64,000 nt of DNA from RYN-230 sp963793825 (GCA_963793825.1 CAWCBE010000012.1:248001-312000), one strand, 5' to 3'; shown: positions 52,704-61,223, numbered from the stretch's first letter. Notes: generated from the sequence alone by a model not told the origin. Program-made: numbers and translations.

Positions 52704-53240
52704 TCAGGTTGGCTTGGCGGCCAGGTGGTCCACGTCCAGGGCGCGGTGCCGGAAGGCCCAGCCCCGCAACCCATGACCGGCTGCCTGGTCCAGCGCCGGG
52801 GGCGGCACGGCGAGGACCGGGCAGACCGCGTGGGCCAGGCAGTAGCGGGCCACCCGGGCACCGGCCAGCGGGCGCAGCGCACCGCGGCGGCCGGCCCCCA
52901 CGATCAGCCAGTCGCCGGGCTGGCCGGCCGCGGCGACCAGTACCTCACCGGGCTCGCCCCGGAGCACCTGCGGTTCGGCGGGGCGGCCAGTGGGCTCGAT
53001 GCTGCCCCAGGCATTCGCCAGCGCGGTCCACAACCGCAGCCACGCTGCGTCTCGCCAGACCTGACGCAGGTGACTGGACGGGAACCGGCGGTCCGCCAGG
53101 TCACCGCCCGGCGGCATCCAGGCGAGGACCGGGACAAGCGTGGCGTCGCCCTCCAGGGCCACGCGGGCGGCCAGGCGTAGCGCCTGCAGGCTGCCGGGTG
53201 ATCCGCTGCAGCCGACGATGATCCGACGTGCGCCGGACAC
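52704..53240 (-). CDS. Universal stress protein
   Basis: 178 residues, one Usp domain: RRIIVGCSGSPGSLQALRLA at the start, DATLVPVLAWMPPGGD, and the nucleotide loop VGAGRRGALRPLAGARVARY with CPVLAVPPPAL. A C-terminal extension of about 25 residues (WAFRHRALDVDHLAAKPT) is unusual. Usp proteins are frequent dormancy-regulon members. The end of the tandem duplication falls 13 bp beyond its stop codon, so the duplication just missed copying it. Confidence 0.85.
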   Translation of the reverse strand: MSGARRIIVGCSGSPGSLQALRLAARVALEGDATLVPVLAWMPPGGDLADRRFPSSHLRQVWRDAAWLRLWTALANAWGSIEPTGRPAEPQVLRGEPGEVLVAAAGQPGDWLIVGAGRRGALRPLAGARVARYCLAHAVCPVLAVPPPALDQAAGHGLRGWAFRHRALDVDHLAAKPT

Positions 53241-53678
53241 GGGGCAATCTCCTCTCGCCGGGACCGGCTCGGGGCCGTTTCCCCACAGCTACGCCGGCCA
53301 GACCGACCCGGGCCGGTTCCTTGCAGGGCCCTAACAGTCGCGCGTGCCCGGGGGTGACGCCGCTACGGCGTGAAAATTTGGGTAGCTGACCCGCCGTTGT
53401 CCGGGGCCCGGCTCCGCCGGGCGCTGCCGCGCTCGCGCAGGCCCGGTCCGTTGTCCCAGACGCGTATGTGGGCGCGGCAGGCCTGAGAGGCTGTGGCCGC
53501 GGTCGTTCGCTGACGTCGTTTCTGCTTGGCGGGCCTGACCCCGTCTGACAGTCTGACGCCGGGAGCCAACCTCAGGGCCGCTCAATGGTGCTTCGAGCCC
53601 GCGGACCAGATTTTCTGCTTGCCCCTGGCCCCTGCGAACGACCGCGCCCGCAGCTACCCCTCATCGTAGGAGCCACTG
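53241..53678. other. Long non-coding flank before the IS110 recombinase
   Basis: No supported gene in 438 bp. The right part (about 53340-53678) should hold the left end of the IS110 element; IS110-group elements encode a structured bridge RNA there. A short hairpin GCCCGG-CTCCG-CCGGGC near 53405 and other GC-rich stems are visible, and GTAGGAG precedes the ATG. Whether a bridge RNA is present cannot be decided by eye. Confidence 0.4.
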
Positions 53679-54989
53679 ATGCAAGATGCTGAAGAGGAGC
53701 CGCTGTTCGCAGAGCGAGTCGCCGGCCTGGACATCGCCAAAGCTGAGGTCGAGGTCGCCATCCGGGTGCCCAGCGACACCCGTCCCGGCCGCCGCCAGCA
53801 GGAAACGCGGACGTTCGCCACCACCCGCAAAGAGCTGCTGGCCCTGGCCGGCTGGCTGCGCTGCCAGGGCGTCACCAAGCTCGGTATGGAAGCCACTGGT
53901 GACTACTGGAAACCTGTGTTCTTCGTGCTGGAATCATGTGGATTCGACTGCGAGTTGTACAATGCGGCGCAGGTCAAGGCGCTGCCAGGGCGGCCTAAGA
54001 CCGACCGGGCCGACTCGATCTGGATCGCAAAGATCACCGAACGGGGCATGATCTCTTCCAGCTTCGTGCCACCCGAGCCGATCCGCAGGCTGCGCACCCA
54101 CACCCGCTACCGCCGTCACCTCACCCAGGCCCGCACCGCCGAGAAACAGCGGGCCGGGAAACTGCTGGAGGACGGTCACCTGAAGCTGTCGTCCGTGATC
54201 TCTGACATCCACGGGGCCTCGGGCAGGGACATGCTCCACGCGCTGGCCGCCGGGCAGCGCGACCCCAGGGCCCTGGCGCAGCTGGCCCGCGGCACGATGC
54301 GCGGCAAGATCCGCAGGCTGGAAGAGGCGCTGGAATGCTCCTTCTTCACCGATGAGCATGCCGCCGTGCTGGCAATGATGCTGGCCACCATCGACCACTA
54401 CACCACCCAGATAACCGAGCTCACCGCCAAGATCGAGGCGCTCACCGAGCCCTACCTGCACCAGGTGGCCCAGCCCGGCGCCGTCCCCGGCATCGGGCCG
54501 GTCGGCGCCCAGGACATCATCGCCGGGATCGGCACCGACATGACGGTCTTCCCCACCGCCTCCCACCTGGTCTCCTGGGCCAAATGGTCGCCCCAGGTCA
54601 AGCAGTCGGCCGGGAAACGCAAAGGCAGCAATGCAACCGGCCGCGGGAACCCCTACCTGGGCGCTGCCCTCGGCGAAGCAGCCATCAGCACCGGCCGCAC
54701 TCAATCTTTCCCCGGCGCCAAGTACCGCCGGCTGGCCAAGCGGATGCCCAAGAAGAAAGCCCTGGTCGCCGTCGGCAACTCCATGCTCACCAGCGTCCAC
54801 GCCCTGCTCGCCGACCCTGACGCGACCTACCACGACCTCGGCCCCGACTACTACGAACAGCGCATGCACGTCCGCCGCCAAGCCCGCAACCACGTGCGGA
54901 GCCTGGAACGCCTCGGCTACAAGGTCACCATTCAGGCCACAGCCAACGACCCCGGCCCCGACGACCAGCCCCTGACCGCGACCGGCTGA
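53679..54989 (+). CDS. IS110-family DEDD recombinase
   Basis: 436 residues, intact. The RuvC-like DEDD domain has VAGLDIAKAEVEVAI (Asp), LGMEATGDYWKPVFFVLE (Glu) and LPGRPKTDRADSIWIAKI (Asp pair). A coiled coil lies in the middle (ITELTAKIEALTEPY). The C-terminal Tnp_20 domain has AVPGIGPVGAQDIIAGIG and a catalytic Ser candidate in KGSNATGRGNPYLGAALGEA. Such recombinases move the element without target duplications, guided by a bridge RNA in characterised cases. ATG 53679 has GGAG 7 nt upstream. Open and unbroken, unlike the IS3 next door, so perhaps a recent arrival. Confidence 0.92.
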   Translation: MQDAEEEPLFAERVAGLDIAKAEVEVAIRVPSDTRPGRRQQETRTFATTRKELLALAGWLRCQGVTKLGMEATGDYWKPVFFVLESCGFDCELYNAAQVKALPGRPKTDRADSIWIAKITERGMISSSFVPPEPIRRLRTHTRYRRHLTQARTAEKQRAGKLLEDGHLKLSSVISDIHGASGRDMLHALAAGQRDPRALAQLARGTMRGKIRRLEEALECSFFTDEHAAVLAMMLATIDHYTTQITELTAKIEALTEPYLHQVAQPGAVPGIGPVGAQDIIAGIGTDMTVFPTASHLVSWAKWSPQVKQSAGKRKGSNATGRGNPYLGAALGEAAISTGRTQSFPGAKYRRLAKRMPKKKALVAVGNSMLTSVHALLADPDATYHDLGPDYYEQRMHVRRQARNHVRSLERLGYKVTIQATANDPGPDDQPLTATG

Positions 54990-55007
54990 CCAACCGCCAT
55001 CACCGAA

Positions 55008-55033
55008 CCCCCGGCGCTGACGCGCCGGGGGTG
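55008..55033 (+). terminator. Hairpin terminator after the IS110 recombinase
   Basis: ACCCCCGGCGC, loop TGAC, GCGCCGGGGGT: perfect 11-bp stem 18 bp after the stop codon. Confidence 0.75.
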
Positions 55034-55110
55034 CTGCCGCCTGCCCAGCTGAGGTCCCATTTTCGGACCAGCCAGTGCGGGAATCCTCACGCCCGCCCAA
55101 CGCCTCATTG

Positions 55111-55140
55111 TTGACAGAGACTCGAATATGAGAGTAACTT
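55111..55140 (+). promoter_or_regulatory. Promoter of the MFS exporter gene
   Basis: TTGACA at 55111-55116 and TAACTT at 55135-55140, 18 bp apart, in a markedly AT-rich island 44 bp before the ATG. Confidence 0.65.
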
Positions 55141-55158
55141 TCTAATTAGGTCTCATAT
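55126..55158. promoter_or_regulatory. Likely TetR operator
   Basis: ATATGAGA (55126-55133) and TCTCATAT (55151-55158) form exact inverted arms around a 17-bp centre that contains the -10 element. Repressor bound here would block the promoter; the TetR protein encoded after the exporter is the natural candidate. Confidence 0.6.
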
Positions 55159-55183
55159 CAAAACTTTCCGGGATGGTGGCGCC

Positions 55184-56767
55184 ATGAGCATCTCCACTGC
55201 CCGCCGGTGGTGGGCGCTGGCGGCCATTGCGGCGAGCGTGCTCGTCGTGGGCCTGGACCTGACCGTGCTGAGCCTGGCCCTGCCCGCGCTGTCCGTGCAG
55301 CTGCATGCCTCCACGACCGACCTGCAGTGGTTCTCGGCCGCCTACAGCCTGGTGCTGGCGGCGGCGCTGCTGCCCGCCGGGATGCTGGGCGACCGGCTGG
55401 GCCGCAAGAAGATGCTGCTGACCGCCCTGGCCGTGTTCGGCGTCAGCTCCCTGGGGTGCTCCTTCGCCACCTCGGCCGGTGAGCTGATCGCGGCCCGCGC
55501 CATTCTCGGGCTGAGCGCCGCGGTGATCCTGCCCATGTCCATCGCCGTGATCCCGGTCCTGTTCACCGAGGACGAGCGGCCCCGGGCCATCGCGGTGGTG
55601 ATGGGCGCGACGTTCCTGGGATTCCCGGTCGGCCCGCTGCTGGGCGGCTGGCTGCTGGACAAGTTCTGGTGGGGGTCGGTCTTCCTGATCAATGTGCCGG
55701 TGGCCGTGCTGGCCCTGGTCGCGGTGGCCACGCTGATGCCGGAGTCGTACGGCGCGCGGGGACGCCGGATCGACGTCCCGGGCATCGCGCTGTCCAGCCT
55801 GGGGCTGGCCGGGCTGACCTACGGCTGCATCAGGGCGGGCGAGGACGGCTGGGGCAGCTCACTCGCGCTGGCCACGGTCGCGGCGGGCGCCGGCCTGCTC
55901 GCCCTGTTCGTGGCGTGGGAACGGCATGCGACCGTCCTGGGCCAGCCGCTCATCCAGCTCGATCTGTTCCGCTCGGCCGGCTTCACCTGGGGCACCATCC
56001 TGACCACGCTCGTGTCGTTCGCGATGTTCGGCATCCTGTTCGCCATGCCGCAGTACTTCCAGGAAGTGCTGGGCCAGGACTCCTTCGGCAGCGGCGTGCG
56101 GCTGCTGCCGCTGATCGGCGGGATGGTGGCAGGCATGCTGGTCGGCACCCGGCTGCAGACTCCGCGCCGGGCTGCGGACGGCGCCCCGGCCGGGGACCCT
56201 CCGCTGGGTCCCCGGCCCCTGGTGGCAGCGGGCTTTGCCATCATGGCCGCCGCGCTGGCCGTGGGCGCCACCACCCACCTGGCCAGCGGGACCGGCTTCG
56301 CCGCGGCCTGGTTCGCCGCCGCCGGGCTGGGCCTGGGCGTGGCCATGCCGGCCGCGATGAACACCGCCCTCGGTGCGCTGTCCCCCGAGCGGAGCGGGTC
56401 CGGCTCGGCGCTGATCACCGCCATGCGCCAGGTCGGTGCCACCATCGGCGTCGCGGTGCTGGGCACGGTGCTGCTGTCCGCGTACCGGGACCGGCTGAGC
56501 CTGGGCGGCCTGCCCCCGGCCGCCGCGGGAGCGGCCCGCAGCAGCGTGGCCGGCGGCGTCGGGGTGGCCCGCGCCGCGCACTCGGCGGCCCTGCTGGCCA
56601 TGACCCGGACCGCCTACGTGCATGGCATGGACGTCATGCTGGCGGTCTGCGCGGTCATCGCGATCACCGGCGCACTGCTCGCCCTGGCCTTCCTGCCGGG
56701 CCGGTCCCGTGCCGCGGTCGCGGCGGGGCAGGAGGGGAGCAGGTCGCGGCGGCTGCGCGGAGCGTGA
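55184..56767 (+). CDS. DHA2/EmrB-type MFS drug exporter
   Basis: 527 residues, about 14 membrane helices. Motif D1-like VLVVGLDLTVLSLALPALSV in helix 1, motif A GDRLGRKKMLLTALAVFG after helix 2, motif C-like ATFLGFPVGPLLGGWLLD in helix 5, and LGVAMPAAMNTALGALSPER late. Proton-driven export of drugs or other amphipathic compounds is expected; substrate unknown. The start has GGGATGGTGGCGCC upstream, a weak RBS. It is followed 12 bp later by its likely regulator. Confidence 0.9.
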   Translation: MSISTARRWWALAAIAASVLVVGLDLTVLSLALPALSVQLHASTTDLQWFSAAYSLVLAAALLPAGMLGDRLGRKKMLLTALAVFGVSSLGCSFATSAGELIAARAILGLSAAVILPMSIAVIPVLFTEDERPRAIAVVMGATFLGFPVGPLLGGWLLDKFWWGSVFLINVPVAVLALVAVATLMPESYGARGRRIDVPGIALSSLGLAGLTYGCIRAGEDGWGSSLALATVAAGAGLLALFVAWERHATVLGQPLIQLDLFRSAGFTWGTILTTLVSFAMFGILFAMPQYFQEVLGQDSFGSGVRLLPLIGGMVAGMLVGTRLQTPRRAADGAPAGDPPLGPRPLVAAGFAIMAAALAVGATTHLASGTGFAAAWFAAAGLGLGVAMPAAMNTALGALSPERSGSGSALITAMRQVGATIGVAVLGTVLLSAYRDRLSLGGLPPAAAGAARSSVAGGVGVARAAHSAALLAMTRTAYVHGMDVMLAVCAVIAITGALLALAFLPGRSRAAVAAGQEGSRSRRLRGA

Positions 56768-56779
56768 AGAATCGGGGTC

Positions 56780-57394
56780 ATGAGCGACATAGGCGCCGCT
56801 GATCCGCCTGCCGGGCTGCGCGAGCGCAAGAAGGCCAAGACGCGTGCGGCCATCCAGGAGCACGCGCTGCGGCTGTTCCGCGCGCGGGGCTACGCCGCCA
56901 CCACGGTGGAGCAGATCGCGGAGGCAGCCGAGATCTCCCCGGCGACGTTCTACCGCTACTTCCCGACCAAGGAAGACGTGGTCCTCCAGGACGGCCTGGA
57001 CCTGATCACGATGGAGGCCCTGGAGGCCCAGCCGCCCGGCCTGGCCCCGATACCCGCCGTGCGGGCCGCGGTCGCCCTGGCCCGGACCCGGTTCACCGCG
57101 GCGGACCGCGAGCGCTTCCGGGAGACCACCGCGCTGACCCTGGCCGTCCCGGAGATCCGGGCCCGTGCGCTGGACGAGTTCGCCCGCACCCTGGATATCT
57201 TCGCCGCGGCCCTGGCCCGGCGCAGCGGGCGGCAGCCCGGTGAGGTGGCGGTGCGCGCGCTGGCCGGCGCGATCTTCGGCGTGATCACCGCCACGACGCT
57301 GCCGGTCCTGGAGGACGGGCCCCCCGAGATCGACGACCTCTTCGCCGCGATCGACGCGGGCCTGGCCCAGCTCCAGGCCGGCCTGCCGCTCTGA
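56780..57394 (+). CDS. TetR-family regulator
   Basis: 204 residues. HTH: RERKKAKTRAAIQEHALRLF, then GYAATTVEQIAEAAEISPAT and FYRYFPTKEDVVLQ. The ligand domain is helical and variable, with a TetR_C-type end (AGAIFGVITATTLPVLEDG). Co-directional with and 12 bp after the exporter, so transcribed with it; it probably represses the promoter at 55111 until a substrate binds. Confidence 0.9.
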   Translation: MSDIGAADPPAGLRERKKAKTRAAIQEHALRLFRARGYAATTVEQIAEAAEISPATFYRYFPTKEDVVLQDGLDLITMEALEAQPPGLAPIPAVRAAVALARTRFTAADRERFRETTALTLAVPEIRARALDEFARTLDIFAAALARRSGRQPGEVAVRALAGAIFGVITATTLPVLEDGPPEIDDLFAAIDAGLAQLQAGLPL

Positions 57395-57440
57395 CACCAG
57401 GACCCGGGCCGGGCCAGGGCGGGAGACGAGAGCGGGCGGG

Positions 57441-58069
57441 TCAGCGCACCCCGCGCGGGCGGAACTGGACGGAGATCCGCGGCCCGGCCGGCCGGGCCGT
57501 CTTCGGGACCGCGTGCTCCCAGGTGCGCTGGCAACTGCCGCCCATCACCAGCAGGTCGCCGTGGCCCAGGTCATGCCGGAGCGCCGGGCCGCCGCTCCGG
57601 GGCCGGAGCAGCAGGGCCCGCGGGGTGCCGAGCGACAGGATGGCGACCACGGTGTTCTCGGTGGCCCCCCGGCCGATCCGGTCTCCGTGCCAGGCCACGC
57701 TGTCCCGCCCGTCGCGGTACAGGCACAGCCCCGCGGTGGCCAGCGGCTCGCCCAGGGCCGGGCCGTAGTGCGCGTCGAGGGCCTGGCGCGCCTGCTCCAG
57801 CGCCGGGTCGGGCAGCGGCTGGCCCTCGGCGTAGAAGCACAGCAGCCGCGGCACGTCCACGACCCGCTCGTACATCCGGCGGCGTTCCTCACGCCAGGGC
57901 ACGGCCGGCCGCAGGCGGCGGAACAGCACCGCCGCGCCGGCCATCCACCCCGGCCGGATGTCCACCCAGGCACCGTCAGCCAGCGGGATGCGGCGCACGG
58001 CGGAGCCCAGCGGGCCGGGGCCGGCTCGTCGGCCAGATCGAGCAGGGATTCCTGCAGGGCAGTGTCCAT
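57441..58069 (-). pseudogene. AlkB-like 2-oxoglutarate/Fe(II) dioxygenase, one frameshift
   Basis: About 209 residues. The expected start is MDTALQESLLDLADEPAP at 58069; a G is lost near 58022, after which the frame reads GPLGSAVRRIPLADGAWVDI. Iron ligands: His and Asp in VAWHGDRIG and a distal His in RTWEHAVPKT; the 2OG-binding Arg in GPRISVQFRPR. YRDGRDSVAWHGD is typical of the AlkB nucleic-acid demethylase group. It sits head-to-head with a uracil-DNA glycosylase, suggesting a small DNA-repair pair. Confidence 0.8.
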
Positions 58070-58161
58070 CTCGCCCAGGATACGTGGTTATCAAAAATTT
58101 GTTCGAGGCCGGATCGGCCAGTTCCGCCCGCGCCCCCGGCCGGGGCTTTACAGTGAACCCC

Positions 58162-58839
58162 GTGGCAGGCCGTGAACTAAGTGAGATCGTCGAGGCCGGC
58201 TGGGCCCGCGCGCTGGCCCCGGTCGCCGACCGGATCGCCGCGATGGGCGACTTCCTGCGCGCGGAACTGGCCGCGGGCCGCCGCTACCTGCCTGCGGGCG
58301 ACCGGGTGCTGCGCGCCTTCCAGCAGCCGTTCGACGGGGTGCGGGTGCTGATCGTCGGCCAGGATCCCTACCCCACGCCGGGTAACCCGGTCGGGCTGAG
58401 CTTCTCGGTGGCGCCCGAGGTGCGCCGGCTGCCGCCCAGCCTGCTCAACATCTTCCGGGAGTACACCGCCGACCTCGGCTACCCGTCCCCGGCCACCGGC
58501 GATCTGACCCCGTGGAGCGAGCGGGGCGTGCTGCTGCTGAACCGGGTGCTCACCGTGCAGCCGGGCAAGCCAGGCTCCCATCGCGGCCAGGGCTGGGAAG
58601 AGGTCACCGAGCAGGCCATCCGGGCGCTGGCCGCCCGGCAGACCCCCATGGCCGCCATCTTGTGGGGGCGCGACGCCCGCAGCCTGGCGCCCCTGCTGGA
58701 CGGGGTGCCGCTGATCGAGTCCGCGCATCCCAGCCCGAACTCGGCGGACCGCGGCTTCTTCGGGTCCCGCCCGTTCAGCCGGGCCAGCGCCCTGCTGGAA
58801 CAGCAGGGCGCCGCCCCCATCGACTGGAAGCTGCCGTAA
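58162..58839 (+). CDS. ung: Uracil-DNA glycosylase, family 1
   Basis: 225 residues. Removes uracil from DNA. Water-activating loop VGQDPYPTPGNPVGLSFSV, LLNRVLTVQPGKPGSHRGQGW, ILWGRDARSL, and the minor-groove loop HPSPNSADRGFFGSRPFSRA. GTG 58162 gives the normal start (AGRELSEIVEAGWARAL). The longer frame beginning at 57958 includes out-of-frame AlkB sequence. Intact. Confidence 0.93.
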   Translation: MAGRELSEIVEAGWARALAPVADRIAAMGDFLRAELAAGRRYLPAGDRVLRAFQQPFDGVRVLIVGQDPYPTPGNPVGLSFSVAPEVRRLPPSLLNIFREYTADLGYPSPATGDLTPWSERGVLLLNRVLTVQPGKPGSHRGQGWEEVTEQAIRALAARQTPMAAILWGRDARSLAPLLDGVPLIESAHPSPNSADRGFFGSRPFSRASALLEQQGAAPIDWKLP

Positions 58840-58860
58840 CCCCTCCGGCCGCTCTGCGCC

Positions 58861-58924
58861 GCCCCGGCCTGCCGCCGCGGGCGCCCGTCCCCGCCCCGGC
58901 CTGCCGCCGCGGGCGCCCGTCCCC
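58861..58924. repeat. 32-bp direct repeat, two copies
   Basis: Two exact head-to-tail copies of a 32-bp GC-only-type unit starting GCCCCGGCCTGCCGCCGCGG, just after the ung stop. Confidence 0.9.
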
Positions 58925-59008
58925 GGCCCAGCCGACGGGAATGTTGAGCGGTCAACTATCGTTAGTGGCAGGCAGAGAGTGAACCATGAACGTTCCAGAG
59001 GAGATGCC

Positions 59009-60010
59009 ATGCCCGCAGTGACCGTAGACGACATCCTGGTCCTGCCGCGCATTCCGGAGCCGGATCCCGCCGCCGTGGCGGAGCGGCCCGTGGTGTCGGT
59101 GACCACCGCCCCGTCCGGGTTTGAGGGCGAGGGCTTCCCGGTCCGCCGTGCCTTCGCGGGCGTGGAGATGCGCCAGCTGGACCCGTTCATCCACATGGAC
59201 CAGATGGGCGAGGTGGACTACGCCCCGGGCGAGCCGAAGGGCACCGCCTGGCACCCGCACCGCGGCTTCGAGACCGTCACGTACATCATCGACGGCGTGT
59301 TCCGGCACCAGGACTCCAACGGCGGCGGCGGCCTGATCACCAACGGTGACACCCAGTGGATGACCGCGGGCGGCGGCATCCTGCACATCGAGGAGCCTCC
59401 CGAGGAACTGGTGATGAGCGGCGGGCTGTTCCACGGCTTCCAGCTGTGGGTGAACCTGCCCCGCGCACTCAAGATGACCGACCCGCGCTACCAGGACATC
59501 CGGGCTGGCCAGGTGTCGCTGCTGTCCTCCCCCGACGGCGGCGCGCTGATCCGGGTCATCGCCGGTGACCTGGCCGGGCACCCGGGCCCGGGGGTCACCC
59601 ACACCCCGATCACGCTGGTGCACGCCACCCTGCAGCCCGGCGCACAGCTCCGGCTGCCCTGGCGGGCCGACTTCAACGCGCTGGTCTACGTGCTCGGCGG
59701 GTCCGGCACCGTGGGCGCCGACCAGCGCCCGGTGCGCACCGGGCAGCTGGCCGTGTTCGGCCCGGGCGAGGCGCTGACCGTGGCGGCCAGCCGCACCCAG
59801 CAGGGCCCGGCCGGTGAGCTGGACGTGCTGGTCCTGGGCGGCCAGCCGATCCGCGAGCCGGTCGCCGCGTACGGCCCGTTCGTCATGAACACCAGGGACG
59901 AGCTGGTCCAGGCATTCGAGGACTTCCAGGCGGGCCGCCTGGGCACCATCCCGGCCCAGCGGACCACCGAGATCCCGGCGGAACCGCACCCCGGCCACGA
60001 CGTCCTCTAA
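59009..60010 (+). CDS. Pirin-family protein
   Basis: 333 residues, bicupin. Metal-site motif WHPHRGFETVTYIIDG with HQDSNGGGG, and GGGILHIEEPPEE, matching pirin's three His and one Glu. The C-terminal cupin contains FNALVYVLGGSGTVGADQRP and DVLVLGGQPIREPVAAYGPF. Pirins act as quercetinases or redox-linked regulators; this one's role is unknown. ATG 59009 has AGAGGAG 7 nt upstream. A short GTTGAGCGGTCAAC dyad at 58944-58957 may be its operator. Confidence 0.9.
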   Translation: MPAVTVDDILVLPRIPEPDPAAVAERPVVSVTTAPSGFEGEGFPVRRAFAGVEMRQLDPFIHMDQMGEVDYAPGEPKGTAWHPHRGFETVTYIIDGVFRHQDSNGGGGLITNGDTQWMTAGGGILHIEEPPEELVMSGGLFHGFQLWVNLPRALKMTDPRYQDIRAGQVSLLSSPDGGALIRVIAGDLAGHPGPGVTHTPITLVHATLQPGAQLRLPWRADFNALVYVLGGSGTVGADQRPVRTGQLAVFGPGEALTVAASRTQQGPAGELDVLVLGGQPIREPVAAYGPFVMNTRDELVQAFEDFQAGRLGTIPAQRTTEIPAEPHPGHDVL

Positions 60011-60074
60011 GTGAGTGAGCGTTTGATTTATCGGCCGGCCGGGGGCGGCTGCCGTACGCGGGAGTCAATGCAGA

Positions 60075-60530
60075 TCAGGAGCTGACCGGGGACCGCGGCG
60101 CGTGCTCAGTGTCGGCATCATCGGCCGGGTCTTCTTCTCCGACACCGTAGGTCGACAGGCCGAAGAGATAACCAAAGCCCCCGACAGCGAGCACCACCAC
60201 GAACGACCACCAGACGGCGGCCCGGGTCGCGACCGCGATCGTCAGGCCGGTGAAGGCGGCGATCATGGCGAAATTCCCGGCCAGGGCCCGCGACCGCAGG
60301 CTGAGGAGCTGCTGGCGCTCATCAGCCCGGGAACCGGCCAGCGCGCCCTCGTCGCTGTCATCCCCGCCCCGCAGGTAGGTGGTGATTGCGAAGACGAGCA
60401 CGCTCACCTCGATCACGATCGACAAGAACCACGACGGGCCACCCCGGACGGCCCACGCGACGGCGAGCGCCGTTCCGGCGAGCCCATACCCGACGGGCTT
60501 CCGCAGCCGTGGGCGGATGAATGCCATCAT
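60075..60530 (-). CDS. DUF2178-like membrane protein
   Basis: 151 residues with four helices in two pairs: VGYGLAGTALAVAWAVRGG and LSIVIEVSVLVFAITTYL, then a DERQQLLSLRSRALAGNF loop, FAMIAAFTGLTIAVATRAAV and VVVLAVGGFGYLFGLSTYGV. The DERQ loop between pairs is typical of DUF2178-type proteins, which travel with a small XRE regulator. Its ATG overlaps the regulator's stop by 4 bp. Confidence 0.75.
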   Translation of the reverse strand: MMAFIRPRLRKPVGYGLAGTALAVAWAVRGGPSWFLSIVIEVSVLVFAITTYLRGGDDSDEGALAGSRADERQQLLSLRSRALAGNFAMIAAFTGLTIAVATRAAVWWSFVVVLAVGGFGYLFGLSTYGVGEEDPADDADTEHAPRSPVSS

Positions 60531-60733
60531 GTGCCTGCCTCCTCCTCCGGGTCGAACATCTTGTCGACCGTCAGGTCGAAGAACCGCGCGATCCGGAAGG
60601 CCAGCGGCAGCGACGGCAGGTAGCGGCCGCTCTCGATGGAGATCACCGTCTGGCGGGAGACGCCCAGCGCCGCCGCGACCTCCGCCTGGGACAGTCCCCG
60701 CTGTGCCCGCTGCTCCCGGACCCGGTTCCGCAT
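60527..60733 (-). CDS. Small XRE-family regulator
   Basis: 68 residues, almost only a helix-turn-helix: VREQRAQRGLSQAEVAAALG, VSRQTVISIESGRYLPSLPL, AFRIARFFDLTVDKMFDPEE. This compact type is usually autoregulatory and coexpressed with a membrane protein. The predicted transcription start coincides with the ATG (see promoter), so the mRNA appears leaderless. Confidence 0.9.
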   Translation of the reverse strand: MRNRVREQRAQRGLSQAEVAAALGVSRQTVISIESGRYLPSLPLAFRIARFFDLTVDKMFDPEEEAGT

Positions 60734-60734
60734 G

Positions 60735-60779
60735 ATGTCAAGGTAGCTTTACTTCGCGGCAATGTCAAGCACCCTTTAC
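60735..60779 (-). promoter_or_regulatory. Two direct-repeat sites, likely XRE operator
   Basis: On the minus strand GTAAAG-N4-CTTGACAT occurs at 60779-60762 and 60752-60735, 27 bp apart. One overlaps the -35 and the other spans the -10 and start codon, ideal for autorepression. Confidence 0.6.
60740..60768 (-). promoter_or_regulatory. Promoter of the XRE-DUF2178 operon, probably leaderless
   Basis: On the minus strand TTGACA (60768-60763) and TACCTT (60745-60740) with 17-bp spacing; initiation about 7 nt further falls on the A of the ATG at 60733. Confidence 0.65.
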
Positions 60780-60872
60780 AGAACGGCCGGCCAGCCCATT
60801 GTGATGGATTTGCCGTGGTGTGCGGCGTGCCGGTCCACGGATACGCGAAGCGCGGGGCCATGATCCTGATGT

Positions 60873-61151
60873 GTGACGACCAAGATCACCGCGGGGCCCG
60901 CGCGCGCCCAGCCCACGCGGGCATGCCAGGCTGGCAGGCGTTATCCCTCTGACCTGGCCGCTGAGGAATGGGCACTCGTTGAGGCACTGCTTCCTTCTCG
61001 CCGCGGTGGCCGTGGCCGGCCTCCAGCCCACCCCCGCCGGGTCATCGTCGATGCGATCCTGTACGTGAACCGCGCCGCGGACACTGTCCCGAACGCCACC
61101 CGCGGCTGGGACCAGGCCAAGAAGGTCAACGGGCGTTATCTTGAGCCTTAA
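60873..61151 (+). pseudogene. IS5-type transposase, N-terminal remnant
   Basis: RRYPSDLAAEEWALVEALLP, then RGRPPAHPRRVIVDAILYVN, is the start of an IS5-group transposase (DUF4096 domain). After about 61070 similarity is lost (no CQWRxLP motif) and the frame closes at 61151; no DDE catalytic part exists. It is cut close to the inner end of the Tn554-like genes. Confidence 0.75.
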
Positions 61152-61223
61152 TTTTGATCATGGCTGTGACCTGCGGTGATGCGATGTGGACGGTGTCGTT
61201 GACGAACCGGTCGAGGTGACTGT

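Noticed and set aside
57958..58161. Longer uracil-DNA glycosylase start at 57958
   Set aside because: The extra 68 residues overlap the divergent AlkB-like gene and do not resemble the family; GTG 58162 gives the standard N-terminus.
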